Assembly: GCA_903813345.2 (NCBI GenBank)
Contig: CAIIXF020000007.1
Span: 16,536,714-16,600,713 of the forward strand
Reading direction: 5' to 3'
Length of the DNA stretch: 64,000 nucleotides
From: Owenia fusiformis
Taxonomy: Eukaryota; Annelida; Polychaeta; Sabellida; Oweniidae
Shown: piece by piece, positions 46,901-52,600 of the stretch
Layout: every line of letters begins with the position of its first letter
How positions within the stretch are numbered: the stretch's first letter is position 1
Program-made: the position numbers and the translations under genes
Notes under the pieces: generated by a model
The model's input: only the letters and a program-made list of their open reading frames with translations
The model's database searches: none
Told to the model about the DNA's origin: nothing

Positions 46901-49602
46901 CCTCAATCCGATCACGGACTTTAAGATCTGTGATCCGATAGACCAAATAGTGGTCATATGTACTCATAGTACTGAGTGTTGAACCTAAAAGTGCGTCTCA
47001 TTCGAATCTCATTATTCTTTAGAAAATAGACCTCGATTGTTGAAAAGGGCCTACGAAGTGATAAAGATGAGTAAAAGTCTGCCATTTGAGAAATTCAAAA
47101 GCAAAGGCAATTTAGATAGCAATAGAAACATTTCAGTTCAAATATCAAGGGCCATTTAGATGCCAATAGAAACAAGGAAATTCAACTCCAGTCCGTACAC
47201 ATTCATGGCCATACCCTGCGTGCAGAGTCTAGTTAAACTACAAGACGAAGCTCTCTTTTAAGAAGTGAAGTCAAACGAATGCAAAGGGTATCATGGCCAT
47301 GTAGATGCCAATAGAAACCTGGACATACTGTACACATTAAGGGCCATTTAGGTACCAATAGAAACATGAACATTTGAATCCATGCATTCGGGGCAATTTA
47401 GATGAAACATGAACATTCCAGTTCATACACATTCATGGCCGTGTAGATGCCAATAGAAACATTGACATTCCAGTTCATACACATTCATGGCCATTTAGAT
47501 GCCAATAGAAACCTGGACATTCCAGTTCACACAGATTCATGGCCGTGTAGATGCCAATAGAAACATTGACATTCCAGTTCACACAGATTCATGGCCGTGT
47601 AGATGCCAATAGAAACATTGACATTCCAGTTCATACACATTCATGGCCGTGTAGATGCCAATAGAAACATTGACATTCCAGTTCATACACATTCATGGCC
47701 ATTTAGATGCCAATAGAAACCTGGACATTCCAGTTCATACACATTCATGGCCATTTAGATGCCAATAGAAACCTGGACATTCCAGTTCACACAGATTCAG
47801 GGCCATTAAAGGTGCAACAATTAGTGCAATTTACTGAATTCAATGATCATGGACTAGTGTCAAAATATTTTTTGGATATTTCATCAAGACTAACGTATAT
47901 TTTAACTTTCTCCAAAGAAACCCTGGATGAACATTATTTCAGCTGATATTCCTCTTGAAACATAATGGATCTTAAAAATCTATAAGAGGGACTCCCTTTA
48001 TAGAAGCTTTGAACTGAATTTACTCTTCTAATGCTGAAATTGATAGTTCATACATACATTTTAAGAAAATAGGTACAAGTGTGTCAAAGAAGATGTTAAG
48101 CCAAATGTTGCCCTGATAGCTCAGAAAAAGGAAAAGAAACCTGGACATTCCAGTTCATACACATTCATGGCAATTTAAATCCCAATAAAAACAATGACTT
48201 TCTGGTTCACACACATTCATGGTCATTTAAATGCCAATAGAAACTAGGACATTCCGGTTCACACATATTCCTGGCCATTTAGATGTCAATAGAAACATGG
48301 GCATTCTAGCCCATACATATTCATGGTCATTTAAATGCCAATAGAACTGTGACACTCCGGCCCAAACATATTCATGGCCATGCCAATAGAAACGTGGAGT
48401 TTTTACAGTCTAGACACATTCGGACAATTTACATGTAGATGCCAATAGAAACTATGAAATTCCAGTCCATGAATATTCAAGGCCAATTAGATGCCAATAG
48501 GAAAATGGATATTCCAGTTCGTACACCTTCAGGGACATGTAGATGGCAGTGAAATCCTGGACAATAATTTGTTTGAAACTGGCTAGATCGTTGCTAAACA
48601 GAATGGAATGACTTATTTCAATTTTAATCGAGATGATTACATTCAATATATCTTTTCGTAATGATACCTTAACACCCCAGTCACATTTCCTACGGCGACC
48701 ATGCGGCCTATTATTTCTGCGGTCAGTAACATTTCTACGCTCGCCGTGGGATTTTTGCGGTCGGATACTTTTGCAGTCACATTTCCTACGGCAGCCGCAC
48801 GGCGAGTTTTTTAATTTCTGTTGATTTAACGTTAATTCTTCTTTGTATTTTATCTACATCAGTACAATTTATAAATGTCGTTTGTAGTGTTAGGATATAG
48901 TGTCGAAAAAAGTGCAAGAGAAATATAATTAAGTTGCTGTGGTATCAGTTACCTTACATCAAACAGTATACGTATTGTGTTGTGTTAACAACAAATATAT
49001 GACCGAAAACTGACATTAAAACTGTTTCCAAAAGTACATTACCCATCAAACCCTATCAAACGCAATTCAACAGCAAACCCGACATGCGGCCACCGTTGGA
49101 CCTTTCTGCGGTCTGGCAACGGCCTGTTGATTTCTACGGGGACCGCAGAAATTAACAAAACATTATAATTCCGAGTTATAATTTCTACGGCTACCCTTCG
49201 GCCTGTAAAAAATGGATACGCCGTACGGAGACCGCAAGGCGAGCGTAGTTTTTCTACGCTTGCCGCAGAAATTCACTGATTTAATTGATCTGCGGTCGAC
49301 GCACGGCCTCCGTACGACAAATGTGACTGAGCCCTAGAGCGTACACCCTTACACCCGTTTAATTTGGTACCTTTTTTGCCGGTACTTACCAATAGATATT
49401 AGTATCTCTGTTTTGTTTGTATCCCCGTCTTCCATCTCATCGTATTCTTGAGTGGTTATATCTGCTGCTGTATATGAATTAGTTGTTGTCGTTGTTTCGA
49501 ATGTTGTATCTTCATCATAATAATCATAATCTACCGTAGTAGTGGGAGGTACTAATGTCGTCGTATAATCGTAATACATGTCTTCTAGATCTTGGGCTTG
49601 GG
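13891..49602 (-). CDS. NIDO-AMOP-VWD-EGF-ZP domain extracellular protein (29 coding exons; first exon not found)
   Basis: Exons, 5' to 3': 49602-49390, 46848-46715, 42204-41821, 38811-38616, 38240-37993, 28812-28575, 28374-28144, 26595-26449, 26086-25895, 25674-25429, 25304-25097, 24805-24630, 24479-24318, 23956-23834, 22978-22850, 20214-20092, 19628-19506, 19079-18819, 18620-18397, 18253-18202, 18050-17916, 17135-16998, 16827-16622, 15975-15827, 15615-15476, 15380-15296, 15055-14881, 14705-14594, 13967-13891. All but one donor are GT, all acceptors AG, and every phase agrees, giving about 1675 residues. The front half matches MUC4/Mesh-like proteins; the ZP end matches tectorin-like matrix proteins. 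It probably acts at the cell surface or in an apical matrix, where ZP modules polymerise. The first residues (AQAQD) look like a signal-cleavage boundary, so the signal peptide should be on a missing upstream exon. No named orthologue is claimed. Confidence 0.88.
14594..14705 (-). CDS. Post-ZP exon with basic cleavage site
   Basis: Codes [20 protein letters not shown], then [13 protein letters not shown]. The DC pair closes the ZP domain. RKR|S is a furin-like site placed as in ZP proteins, where cleavage releases the polymerisation-competent ectodomain (family knowledge). Acceptor AATGTTTTAG; donor AATG|GTAAGG. Confidence 0.85.
14881..15055 (-). CDS. ZP domain exon 5, without a canonical donor
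   Basis: Codes [20 protein letters not shown], then [20 protein letters not shown] and [16 protein letters not shown]....VFLTC.V.LC is the ZP-C end. The next exon's TDCDG must follow LK, and phase 0 fits exactly, but the base after CTAAAG is ATGACA, not GT. If not spliced, the frame runs MTRPYSKIF and stops near 14845. Confidence 0.85.
15296..15380 (-). CDS. ZP domain exon 4
   Basis: Codes [20 protein letters not shown], then [14 protein letters not shown] is a standard ZP-C block. The intron before it is only 95 bp; acceptor AATTATAG. Confidence 0.85.
15476..15615 (-). CDS. ZP domain exon 3 (ZP-C start)
   Basis: Codes [20 protein letters not shown], then [17 protein letters not shown]. The V.IGDPL.L.F.. 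motif is the first ZP-C strand. Phase 1 end. Confidence 0.88.
15827..15975 (-). CDS. ZP domain exon 2
   Basis: Codes [20 protein letters not shown], then [20 protein letters not shown]. The Y.V.I.IQYD......D....ARC stretch is the last ZP-N strand and the linker to ZP-C. Donor GAAGA|GTAAGT, phase 2. Confidence 0.88.
16231..16380. mobile_element. 150-bp palindromic MITE, copy 1
   Basis: TAATGCCCTGGTCACATTTG at the left and its complement at the right end at 16380. The inner arms CACTACGGCGCC and TTGTTCAAAATTGAA also pair. A second copy lies at 41129-41277, and a longer element with TCACATTT ends lies at 48673-49335. Confidence 0.85.
16622..16827 (-). CDS. ZP domain exon 1 (ZP-N)
   Basis: Codes [20 protein letters not shown], then [17 protein letters not shown] and [13 protein letters not shown]....M.V.I.......G.......C and the later DCG are ZP-N landmarks. 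68 codons after the split first codon; phase 0 end. Confidence 0.88.
16998..17135 (-). CDS. EGF-like exon 9
   Basis: Codes [20 protein letters not shown], then [16 protein letters not shown]. It ends with a basic SKRR just before the ZP domain, a possible protease-sensitive linker (inference). Confidence 0.85.
17916..18050 (-). CDS. EGF-like exon 8
   Basis: Codes [20 protein letters not shown], then [13 protein letters not shown]...GC.NGGTC......C.CP.G..G..C is the classical EGF (non-calcium) pattern. Confidence 0.88.
18202..18253 (-). CDS. 52-bp micro-exon between EGF modules
   Basis: Codes [17 protein letters not shown]. It converts phase 0 back to phase 1 and supplies the final Cys of the preceding EGF. 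The acceptor ATTTTGCAG and donor AGAG|GTAAAG are good. NFT is a glycosylation sequon. Confidence 0.75.
18397..18620 (-). CDS. Two calcium-binding EGF modules, exon 7
   Basis: [20 protein letters not shown] and then [20 protein letters not shown], the second closed by [11 protein letters not shown]. The exon ends in phase 0, unlike the phase 1 exons around it, so the second module continues into the 52-bp next exon. Confidence 0.88.
18819..19079 (-). CDS. Laminin-type EGF plus calcium-binding EGF exon 6
   Basis: Two modules. The first, [20 protein letters not shown], continues [19 protein letters not shown]; it is a tenascin/laminin-like EGF with WG..C..C. The second, [20 protein letters not shown], is a cbEGF that ends CICNTGYEQ. 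It is a fused exon, 261 bp, phase 1-1. Confidence 0.9.
19506..19628 (-). CDS. Calcium-binding EGF exon 5
   Basis: Codes [20 protein letters not shown], then [16 protein letters not shown]. Consensus cbEGF; closest in the array to the exon at 22850-22978. Confidence 0.9.
20092..20214 (-). CDS. EGF-like exon 4
   Basis: Codes [20 protein letters not shown], then [16 protein letters not shown]. The six-Cys EGF pattern is kept but the DxDEC calcium motif is absent. Phase 1-1. Confidence 0.85.
20329..22821. mobile_element. 2.5-kb TIR element filling one intron, ~9-bp target duplication
   Basis: Left end GGAATGTTATAAAAACCC runs into CTTCGACCTTCGACC repeats; the exact complement closes the right end at 22821. 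Flanks CCTTTATAA (left) and CTTTTATAA (right) give a 9-bp target duplication with one mismatch, a length typical of Mutator-like elements. The interior has no recognisable transposase but holds a GGTACCCGGTACC palindrome region (20740-20830), a ~41-bp tandem repeat and GCGTGA-rich tracts. Confidence 0.7.
21090..21290 (+). repeat. ~41-bp degenerate tandem repeat
   Basis: About five units of the type GACCCACATCTAGGGATTTT followed by TTCATCAAAATGG, preceded by a long G run (21027-21037). It lies inside the 2.5-kb intron element. Confidence 0.6.
22850..22978 (-). CDS. Calcium-binding EGF exon 3
   Basis: Codes [20 protein letters not shown], then [15 protein letters not shown] full cbEGF in one phase 1-1 exon, the symmetrical exon type that duplicates readily. 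The whole of the next intron is one transposon (20329-22821). Confidence 0.9.
23466..23638 (-). mobile_element. ~174-bp MITE, CCGGTGTAAAAG family, copy 1
   Basis: Ends CCGGTGTGAAAG and, inverted, CTTTTACACCTGG. The interior (ATGGTCCCC, CCTTACTGG, CACCATATAAATCAATGGAG) is the complement of 39600-39773. It lies in the intron between the EGF exons at 22978 and 23834. Confidence 0.75.
23834..23956 (-). CDS. Calcium-binding EGF exon 2
   Basis: Codes [20 protein letters not shown], then [19 protein letters not shown]...C....C.NT.GSF.C.C..GY is the cbEGF consensus, including the Asn for beta-hydroxylation and the calcium-binding Asp/Glu. Confidence 0.9.
24229..24304 (+). repeat. ~75-bp dispersed repeat, copy 1
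   Basis: ACCCTGC(A/G)(C/T)GCAGAGTC, ACTACGGAGCTCTCTTTTAA and AACGAATGCAAATGGTAT recur at 47211-47290 in the same orientation with about 10% differences. It is non-coding; the two copies sit in different introns of the same gene. Confidence 0.75.
24318..24479 (-). CDS. EGF-like exon 1
   Basis: Codes [20 protein letters not shown] and later [16 protein letters not shown]. Eight cysteines, with an elongated loop between Cys pairs. The donor GTTG|GTATGT lies only 13 bp from a dispersed repeat (24229-24304). Confidence 0.8.
24630..24805 (-). CDS. Linker and CxxC-rich exon before the EGF array
   Basis: Codes [20 protein letters not shown], then [13 protein letters not shown] and CACGVGWEG. It closes the cadherin-like module (F.A.D.LGA.S) and begins the Cys-rich C.GC.N.G.C...C.C..GW.G unit typical of MUC4-like proteins. 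Confidence 0.82.
25097..25304 (-). CDS. Cadherin-like / Ig-like module exon
   Basis: Codes [35 protein letters not shown] and [20 protein letters not shown]. The A.DGD.D.V...L...LP.GA.FD..TG.F..TP pattern marks a cadherin-like beta-sandwich module as found after VWD in MUC4-like proteins. It carries one predicted N-glycosylation sequon (NET). Confidence 0.85.
25429..25674 (-). CDS. Post-VWD region exon
   Basis: Begins [17 protein letters not shown], then [17 protein letters not shown], then [16 protein letters not shown]. This matches the segment after VWD in MUC4-like proteins (W.....ES.F.Y..G, F.P.F, C....C.FD...TG). Donor GCAG|GTAACG. Confidence 0.85.
25895..26086 (-). CDS. VWD domain exon 3
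   Basis: Codes [20 protein letters not shown], then [19 protein letters not shown] and [10 protein letters not shown]. These fit the VWD end (GL.G..NG..SDDF..P.G, then I...FG..W); the W codon is split with the next exon. The first ~110 bp and the acceptor are duplicated just upstream at 26164-26274. Confidence 0.9.
25976..26351. repeat. 188-bp tandem duplication across a VWD exon/intron boundary
   Basis: Bases 25976-26163 and 26164 to about 26351 are nearly identical direct copies with an offset of 188. The unit includes the 5' part of the VWD exon 3 (ending in the GDPS codons), its acceptor TCGTCACAG and upstream intron. One seen difference (ATCCCCAT against ATCACCAT on the plus strand) turns GGGGAT into GGTGAT in the coding sense of the outer copy. 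Confidence 0.92.
26449..26595 (-). CDS. VWD domain exon 2
   Basis: Codes [20 protein letters not shown] and on to [19 protein letters not shown]. This is the central beta-strand region of a MUC4-type VWD. Frame joins on both sides (phase 1 in, phase 1 out). Confidence 0.85.
26853..27030. repeat. Short foldback
   Basis: AAAAAAAATCCTCTAAAAAC with CATCCAGAACGA at the left pairs with TCGTTCTGGATGG and TTTTAGAGGATTTTTTTCTT at the right. Loop about 60 bp, no ORF. Confidence 0.65.
27130..27296. repeat. Foldback hairpin
   Basis: AAATATTTCATTATATG, GGGCAATACCTGTTGCACTT, and GATTTTTGCAGCATGTATT pair with their complements across the centre CCCTTCGGGCTGCGG. About 165 bp. It lies in the large intron after the first VWD exon. 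Confidence 0.75.
27298..27380 (+). repeat. ~83-bp direct repeat, copy 1
   Basis: CCATGATGGTGTTTCCTGCA through ATATATAGTTTTTACTACTA recurs at 28026-28109 with few changes. Each copy contains its own small hairpin (GATGGTGT/ACACCATC). Confidence 0.75.
27640..28109 (+). repeat. Dispersed repeat, copy 2 (inverted partner at 12475-12800) plus second direct-repeat copy
   Basis: TTTATCTTGATGTGAAA, AAGCTATGATATTGGTTAAC, CATAATATTATTCGAAGCG and ACATTATAAGCGTATGTCAT are complements of words at 12475-12690. The last 84 bp repeat 27298-27380, so the two direct repeats bracket the unit. Confidence 0.65.
28144..28374 (-). CDS. VWD domain exon 1
   Basis: Codes [20 protein letters not shown], the classical VWD start (GDPH..T.DG..Y.F.G), then [17 protein letters not shown]. 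It continues with [17 protein letters not shown]. The GDPH Asp/His pair is intact. Acceptor ATATTGCAG; donor GTTG|GTGAGT. Confidence 0.92.
28575..28812 (-). CDS. Second half of AMOP domain
   Basis: The acceptor ATTTAAG precedes [17 protein letters not shown], the AMOP QCCY block. Further on are [30 protein letters not shown] and YIPPR, the CC...C...RP..Y.PP end of AMOP domains. Joined to the previous exon it gives FGQ-LCCYS. Donor AGGA|GTAAGT, phase 1. AMOP domains are known from MUC4, Mesh and ISM proteins. Confidence 0.85.
28890..29060 (+). mobile_element. Single-ended relative of the 29586-30608 element
   Basis: CCCGATGATCGGGAAAATGG, GACGGAGG, GGGGGAGCAGGCAATTTTTG and TTTAACAAATCTGGATGATT follow the left arm of 29586-30608 with about 15% change. 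No right arm was seen. Confidence 0.6.
29586..30608. mobile_element. 1.0-kb palindromic element with G-rich subterminal tracts
   Basis: TCACACCCGGTGATCGTGAA at the left, complement at the right; the arms pair for about 400 bp each. The arms hold GGGACGGAGGGGGGGAG tracts both near the ends and at the inner edges. Flanks end TAT (29583-29585) and begin TAT (30609-30611), a possible 3-bp target duplication. No ORF. Confidence 0.78.
31213..31936. mobile_element. ~724-bp non-autonomous TIR element
   Basis: Left TCTAAAGGAGTGGTATCGAT followed by ATGGCGAAC; right, inverted, GTTCACCATATCGATACC and TATCCTTTA. About 26 of 29 end bases pair. AT-rich interior with a G run (31569-31578) and no ORF. Confidence 0.65.
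32328..33060 (+). repeat. Two tandem ~372-bp units in the left arm
   Basis: CTTACCTTGG, TTATTTGGTCTATAGA, ATGCAAATTA, TTGTGACGTCATCAAT-type and AGGCCGTATG occur in the same order in each unit. A 78-residue ORF across unit 1 (32538-32774) reappears in the right arm with two changes, but it has no family resemblance and I take it as chance conservation of a recent duplicate. Confidence 0.75.
33632..34744 (+). repeat. Minisatellite core, forward half (21-bp unit, 281-bp higher order)
   Basis: Unit about GGCCCCCAGAAGCTATACAG. Groups of units form a 281-bp higher-order repeat: GTGGCCCCCAGGAGCTATAC recurs near 33715, 33996 and 34277. Since 21 is a multiple of 3, several frames stay open and read PRSYTVA-type repeats, without any sign of a real gene. 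Confidence 0.88.
34745..35166 (-). repeat. Minisatellite core, reverse half
   Basis: The same unit in opposite orientation (GTATAGCTTCTGGGGGCC). The switch occurs around 34745 within one unit (CCCCAATGGGCCACCATATAGC). The reverse half is about 2.6 times shorter than the forward half, as expected if array length drifts in each arm. Confidence 0.88.
35750..36341. mobile_element. 592-bp element nested in the right arm, 9-bp target duplication
   Basis: GTTCACAGT occurs at 35741-35749 and 36342-36350, and once at the same place in the uninterrupted left arm. So the insertion is precise and younger than the palindrome. The interior is itself a foldback: TTTGAAATCGAATTAAGTCG and GCGCTGGAGTACTTCTTTTT pair with their complements at 36145-36265. 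A 9-bp duplication is typical of Mutator-like elements. Confidence 0.88.
37362..37989. mobile_element. Mariner/Tc1-type element touching a splice donor
   Basis: The TIRs read GGTGTCAAAAAACAACGGCA from the left (37364) and, inverted, to 37989; pairing runs on for ~95 bp. TA dinucleotides flank both sides (37360-37361, 37990-37991), as for IS630/Tc1/mariner elements. The left end has CAG before GGTGTC that the right end lacks, suggesting terminal loss. The interior shows only scraps of transposase-like reading on the minus strand, so it is non-autonomous. Confidence 0.75.
37993..38240 (-). CDS. End of NIDO and first half of AMOP domain
   Basis: Starts [12 protein letters not shown], the last NIDO strand, then a linker with CVVW and the AMOP signature [17 protein letters not shown] (family form CPCTL.QA..D.RF). 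It ends at FGQ. The splice donor CAG|GTAGGT is partly formed by a mariner-like transposon whose end begins at intron position +4. Confidence 0.85.
38616..38811 (-). CDS. NIDO domain exon 3
   Basis: Codes [20 protein letters not shown], then [11 protein letters not shown] and [11 protein letters not shown]. These match the NIDO second half (VLVTDG.YSF.LFNYG.MNW, GYDAGDG). Two donors are possible, 2 codons apart; ACTG|GTAGGT is chosen because it keeps frame with the next exon ([11 protein letters not shown]). Confidence 0.88.
39600..39773 (+). mobile_element. ~174-bp MITE, CCGGTGTAAAAG family, copy 2
   Basis: CCGGTGTAAAAGGGTAGG at the left, TTCTTTTACACCGG at the right. It is the inverted counterpart of 23466-23638 and is nested inside the mariner-type element 39084-41700. 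Confidence 0.78.
41129..41277. mobile_element. 150-bp palindromic MITE, copy 2
   Basis: TAATGCCTTGGTCACATTTG at the left with a complementary right end, and CACTACGGCGCCCGGCCGAT with its complement. About 90% like 16231-16380. It is nested in the mariner-type element. Confidence 0.82.
41821..42204 (-). CDS. NIDO domain exon 2
   Basis: 128 codons. Opens with ISSNGLISC, then [21 protein letters not shown] and [12 protein letters not shown]. These are the NGLISF, FWADVDTR, GxVYYR and VVTW landmarks of NIDO domains. It ends in a Tyr/Gly-rich stretch before the donor CAA|GTAAGC. One extra Cys (SC) is present where NIDO domains usually have SF. Confidence 0.9.
42400..43740. repeat. Diverged tandem repeat (~440-530 bp units) with an inverted end
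   Basis: GAGGGCCCNAANNGG, GACCAGAGATATGNGTTG and ATAGNAACCTTAT occur near 42770 and 43200; the complement (GGTTGCTATAACAACCAATA) is near 43665. An upstream block (CTATNNACTGGATT, AACCACNTANCANCCACC) also recurs. Non-coding, in the NIDO intron. Confidence 0.55.
43829..46199. repeat. Composite foldback region
   Basis: AATATACCGTAGTACACTTT with AGATGTACGATGTCACTATT at 43829-43915 (partly duplicated in tandem) recurs directly at about 45718 and inverted at about 46127-46169. Longer arms (43990-44330 and 45530-46060) pair, including GTTGTCAACTCGAATGCACG. ACGCCTAACCATCGACAAGA at 45676 is inverted at 45617-45642 and again at 46178-46199, which outlines a ~525-bp palindromic element (45675-46199) beside an older relative. 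No coding capacity. Confidence 0.65.
46715..46848 (-). CDS. NIDO domain exon 1
   Basis: Codes [20 protein letters not shown] and continues [10 protein letters not shown] to a GIFFAN segment. This is the usual start of a NIDO (nidogen-like) domain: LYP.G...D, then a hydrophobic strand. Acceptor TTTTACACAG, donor TTT|GTAAGT, end phase 0. The following intron is 4.5 kb and holds a composite foldback region. Confidence 0.85.
47095..47800 (+). repeat. 52-bp minisatellite
   Basis: Unit GATGCCAATAGAAACCTGGA, CATTCCAGTTCATACACATT, CATGGCCATTTA; starts at 47706 and 47758 give a period of 52. About a dozen units with two common variants (CATTTAGATG and CGTGTAGATG). The ~75-bp dispersed repeat (47211-47290) interrupts it. 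Confidence 0.85.
47211..47290 (+). repeat. ~75-bp dispersed repeat, copy 2
   Basis: ACCCTGCGTGCAGAGTCTAG, GACGAAGCTCTCTTTTAAGA and CAAACGAATGCAAAGGGTAT match 24229-24304. It lies within the minisatellite, so it inserted there or the array expanded around it. Confidence 0.75.
48130..48545 (+). repeat. 52-bp minisatellite, degenerate outer block
   Basis: The same GCCAATAGAAAC...CATTCCAGTTCA...CATTCATGG words with more changes. It is separated from the main array by about 330 bp of single-copy sequence. Confidence 0.75.
48673..49335. mobile_element. ~660-bp TIR element related to the CACATTTG MITEs
   Basis: CCCAGTCACATTTCCTACGG at the left; inverted CCGTACGACAAATGTGACTG at the right. Subterminal TTTCTACG/CTGCGG and CGGCGAG words repeat many times in both orientations. 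It ends 55 bp from the donor of the N-terminal exon. Confidence 0.65.
49390..49602 (-). CDS. Exon coding the Thr/Tyr/Asp-rich N-terminal region
   Basis: The acceptor TTATAACAG precedes the exon and the donor G|GTAAGTACC ends it. It codes about 71 residues, beginning [16 protein letters not shown], with Thr runs, alternating Asp-Tyr pairs and one NKT sequon. Such segments are usually O-glycosylated, and Asp-flanked tyrosines are often sulfated (family knowledge). Phase 1 at the end joins exactly to the NIDO exon. Confidence 0.8.
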
Positions 49603-52600
49603 CTGTTATAATTAGAAAAAAAAAATCTGAGAAAGTGAACAAATCAATAATTTGTCCGTGCTTGGAATATTATTATACTAGAATTTCCCTCACTGTATAT
49701 TAATTTAAATACTTTTCATTGGTTGCAATGATCATTGTTGTACCTGTTTATATAAACCATAATCTGACTAAGTTCCAGAGAGTACCGCGGAACGATGAAG
49801 TATGATAACTATATAATGCATGTGGAAGATGAAACAAAAACAGAAATGACAGACAGAAATACTTTGTGTCTCAATGTCAAATATGATCTAAAGCAATCGA
49901 TCAAAAAATATAGATTCAATTTGAAGCGATGTGAACTTAGATGTATTAAAATGTTTAACAATCCATTGATATGGAATTATTTTTGCTTCTGTATTCGTTA
50001 AATAGTACTTATAGCATGGGCGTAGCGCCTGTTACGCACAGAACGCCCGTGCGTATCAAATGAATTTGAAAAAAATTTAAAATGTCTTAAAATGCCTTGT
50101 TTGCACATTTATTGCTGATTCGGTATTTGTATATTTAACCAATACGTTTTATCAGAATAGATAAGGCTGGTTTGTGGCACTTCGACTCTGAGAGAACGTA
50201 TATCCAAATGTTAAGTCAATAGTCCAGCAATAGTCGATATCCCCATGTTAAATACACATTTTGCTCAAATCCTCATTTTCTAAGTGAAAGCCCCTGATCA
50301 TAACCCATGCATGTACATGTAGAAACACTATGCAACCAACTCCTGATACGCTCACTCGTCCAGATATTGATCACAACAAAACAAAAATGACGTCACTCAA
50401 AATCATAGGATATCCTATACTTATAGAATCACCTTATTTCTGAGAAGTAGTTTCGATACTTTCATTTTGATTGCGAGAAAGAAAAATCATCCAAAGTAGG
50501 ATATGCCTGAGTTACGTTTATAACAATCACCAAAAACTTTATGAATCTTAGAAAAATTTTGTCAAAGGAAAATGAGTGAAAATCTGCTTTTCATTTTAAA
50601 TAAATAGTATCCGGAAAGCTGTTTATAAAAAATATTTAAAACTGAAAATGAAAAATAGACCCTTGACGAAATCCTCGATAACTTAAGAAATCCAAGAGAT
50701 AAGCCTAAAAATTGTGAACAGTATATGATTAATATTAAAGTTTGAAAGTGATAAAAATATGGTTCTTCAATTAGAGATGGGTCTTGATTTTGGGGGATGT
50801 GTTCACTTACATGTATATGCAGTTTTTCCATTTATTACTGTGATTATCTAGCATTAGATTTACAGGGTTGGCACTAGATACCCGTATATACGTTGAGTAA
50901 AGCAAGGAATAGCATTTATAAATATATACATGCATGCTGGATAATATAAAGTTCAACGCTTACAATGTTCACTTAACTCCAAGGTTTCATTTACAGGACA
51001 ATGTATTTTTAAATATATGAGATGATCATCATTTTAAAACAAGAAGTTATAAATGAAAAATTATGAACAAAAAATTCGATTTGAAAAAATGTATTTCTCC
51101 CAAACGCTTCCTCACCTTCGTTCCAATGAAATTCCAATATATGACAATAAACATACTAAAAACTATACATTACGTAACATATATAATCAGCTGACAGCAT
51201 ACCTATCAGGCTGTTCCAAGGAGATTGTAAAATAATCACGTTTAAGATTAAAATCAATCGACTGAAGAAGAGCTTCATCATGTTGGCTGAATCCCCTCAT
51301 GGATGTAAAAAGCTTCCTTCACAATCACAATCTTATCGGATCGTATCTCAACATTATAAAAAAAGTCACGTATATAGGCGTATATCTGGATAATGCCGGT
51401 GTTAAATTTTTTAACTCCTGCCAAATGTTTACACGGTCCTTTAGAAAATAACGTCGGTCTTAAAGGAATCCAACACCTTGCAAAACTTCTTAACGGAGAG
51501 GAATAAGGGAAAATGCTTGCCGGATTCTGAATCTGTGTATTTTTTAATGATTTTTCACCGTCTTAGAATTTCAATTTTTTTCCTTTGAAAAAATGAGATT
51601 TGCATTGTTTTCCAATTAGACAAATGAGTAAACATGAATAGCCCGAAATCTAACGGTGAGAATTTGTTTTAAAAAATCATGGATATCAAGGCTAAATATA
51701 GCTATACAATAAACATAAAAAACCAATGCTTGGACTCTTCATATTCACACAAAAAATTAATTAGTAAATGAGGTTTGATATTTGTGAGAATAAGTTGTAC
51801 GAGTCGCAATGCTCTACAAACACCAGACTACAGGGTGGATTAGGACCAATGACACACATAAAAATTGATTTAAAAACATTTCATGATAATTATCTCAAAC
51901 AAAAGCAGTTAGCGAAGGATACATTTCATTACACTCAATAAATAGTTATCACTTTTGACTATATATACATATCTCATGGGAATGTATTTCCATCTGCTCA
52001 AGATATCATATTTTAGCTTCGAAAATCACAATCGTTGGATAATACATTTGTCTCAGAATGATAGGCCACCCTGTAGCAATGTAGCTTTCACTTGAAGTGT
52101 ACCCTTGAGAATAATGAACTTACTTTCAAATTGGTCTTGCTTTTGTGGTGTATGTGGCATTTTAGCAAATCTGCCACGCTCATTTCTTTCCAGAACCATC
52201 TTGTTCACATGTAACACTAGGCTATACGCGCATGTATAGACAGATGACATAGATATACATATAAATTATATATTGCACCTGTATTTACTTACATGGGAAT
52301 ATTCCCTTTGGAAAAATGCAAATACATGAACATATATTTTCATCTTATATATGACTTCAAGCTAACATATTATTTCATATTTATATTTTCATAGTTAGTC
52401 TAACATAAATAATAGATCCATGAGAACAATATTCTTTGTTTTCTTAAAAATTGATGGGTTTACTGTGAATTCAATAAATTACAATTTGCAAGGGGTAAGT
52501 ATACTGTATGACCTTAGTTGCAAAGTACTGTTTATATATGCAGCTCAATAGCATAAAATATGTTGAATGAAGCATATGGTGGGGATTAGTCGTGTGACAC

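Noticed and set aside
47707-47946. 79-residue ORF over the 52-bp minisatellite
   Set aside because: The unit is not a multiple of three, so the frame changes each repeat; it is a by-product of the array.
52053-52250. Minus-strand ORF with a GTAAGT donor, considered as the missing first exon
   Set aside because: No signal-peptide-like hydrophobic stretch and the phase is not demonstrably right; it overlaps the edge of a MITE.
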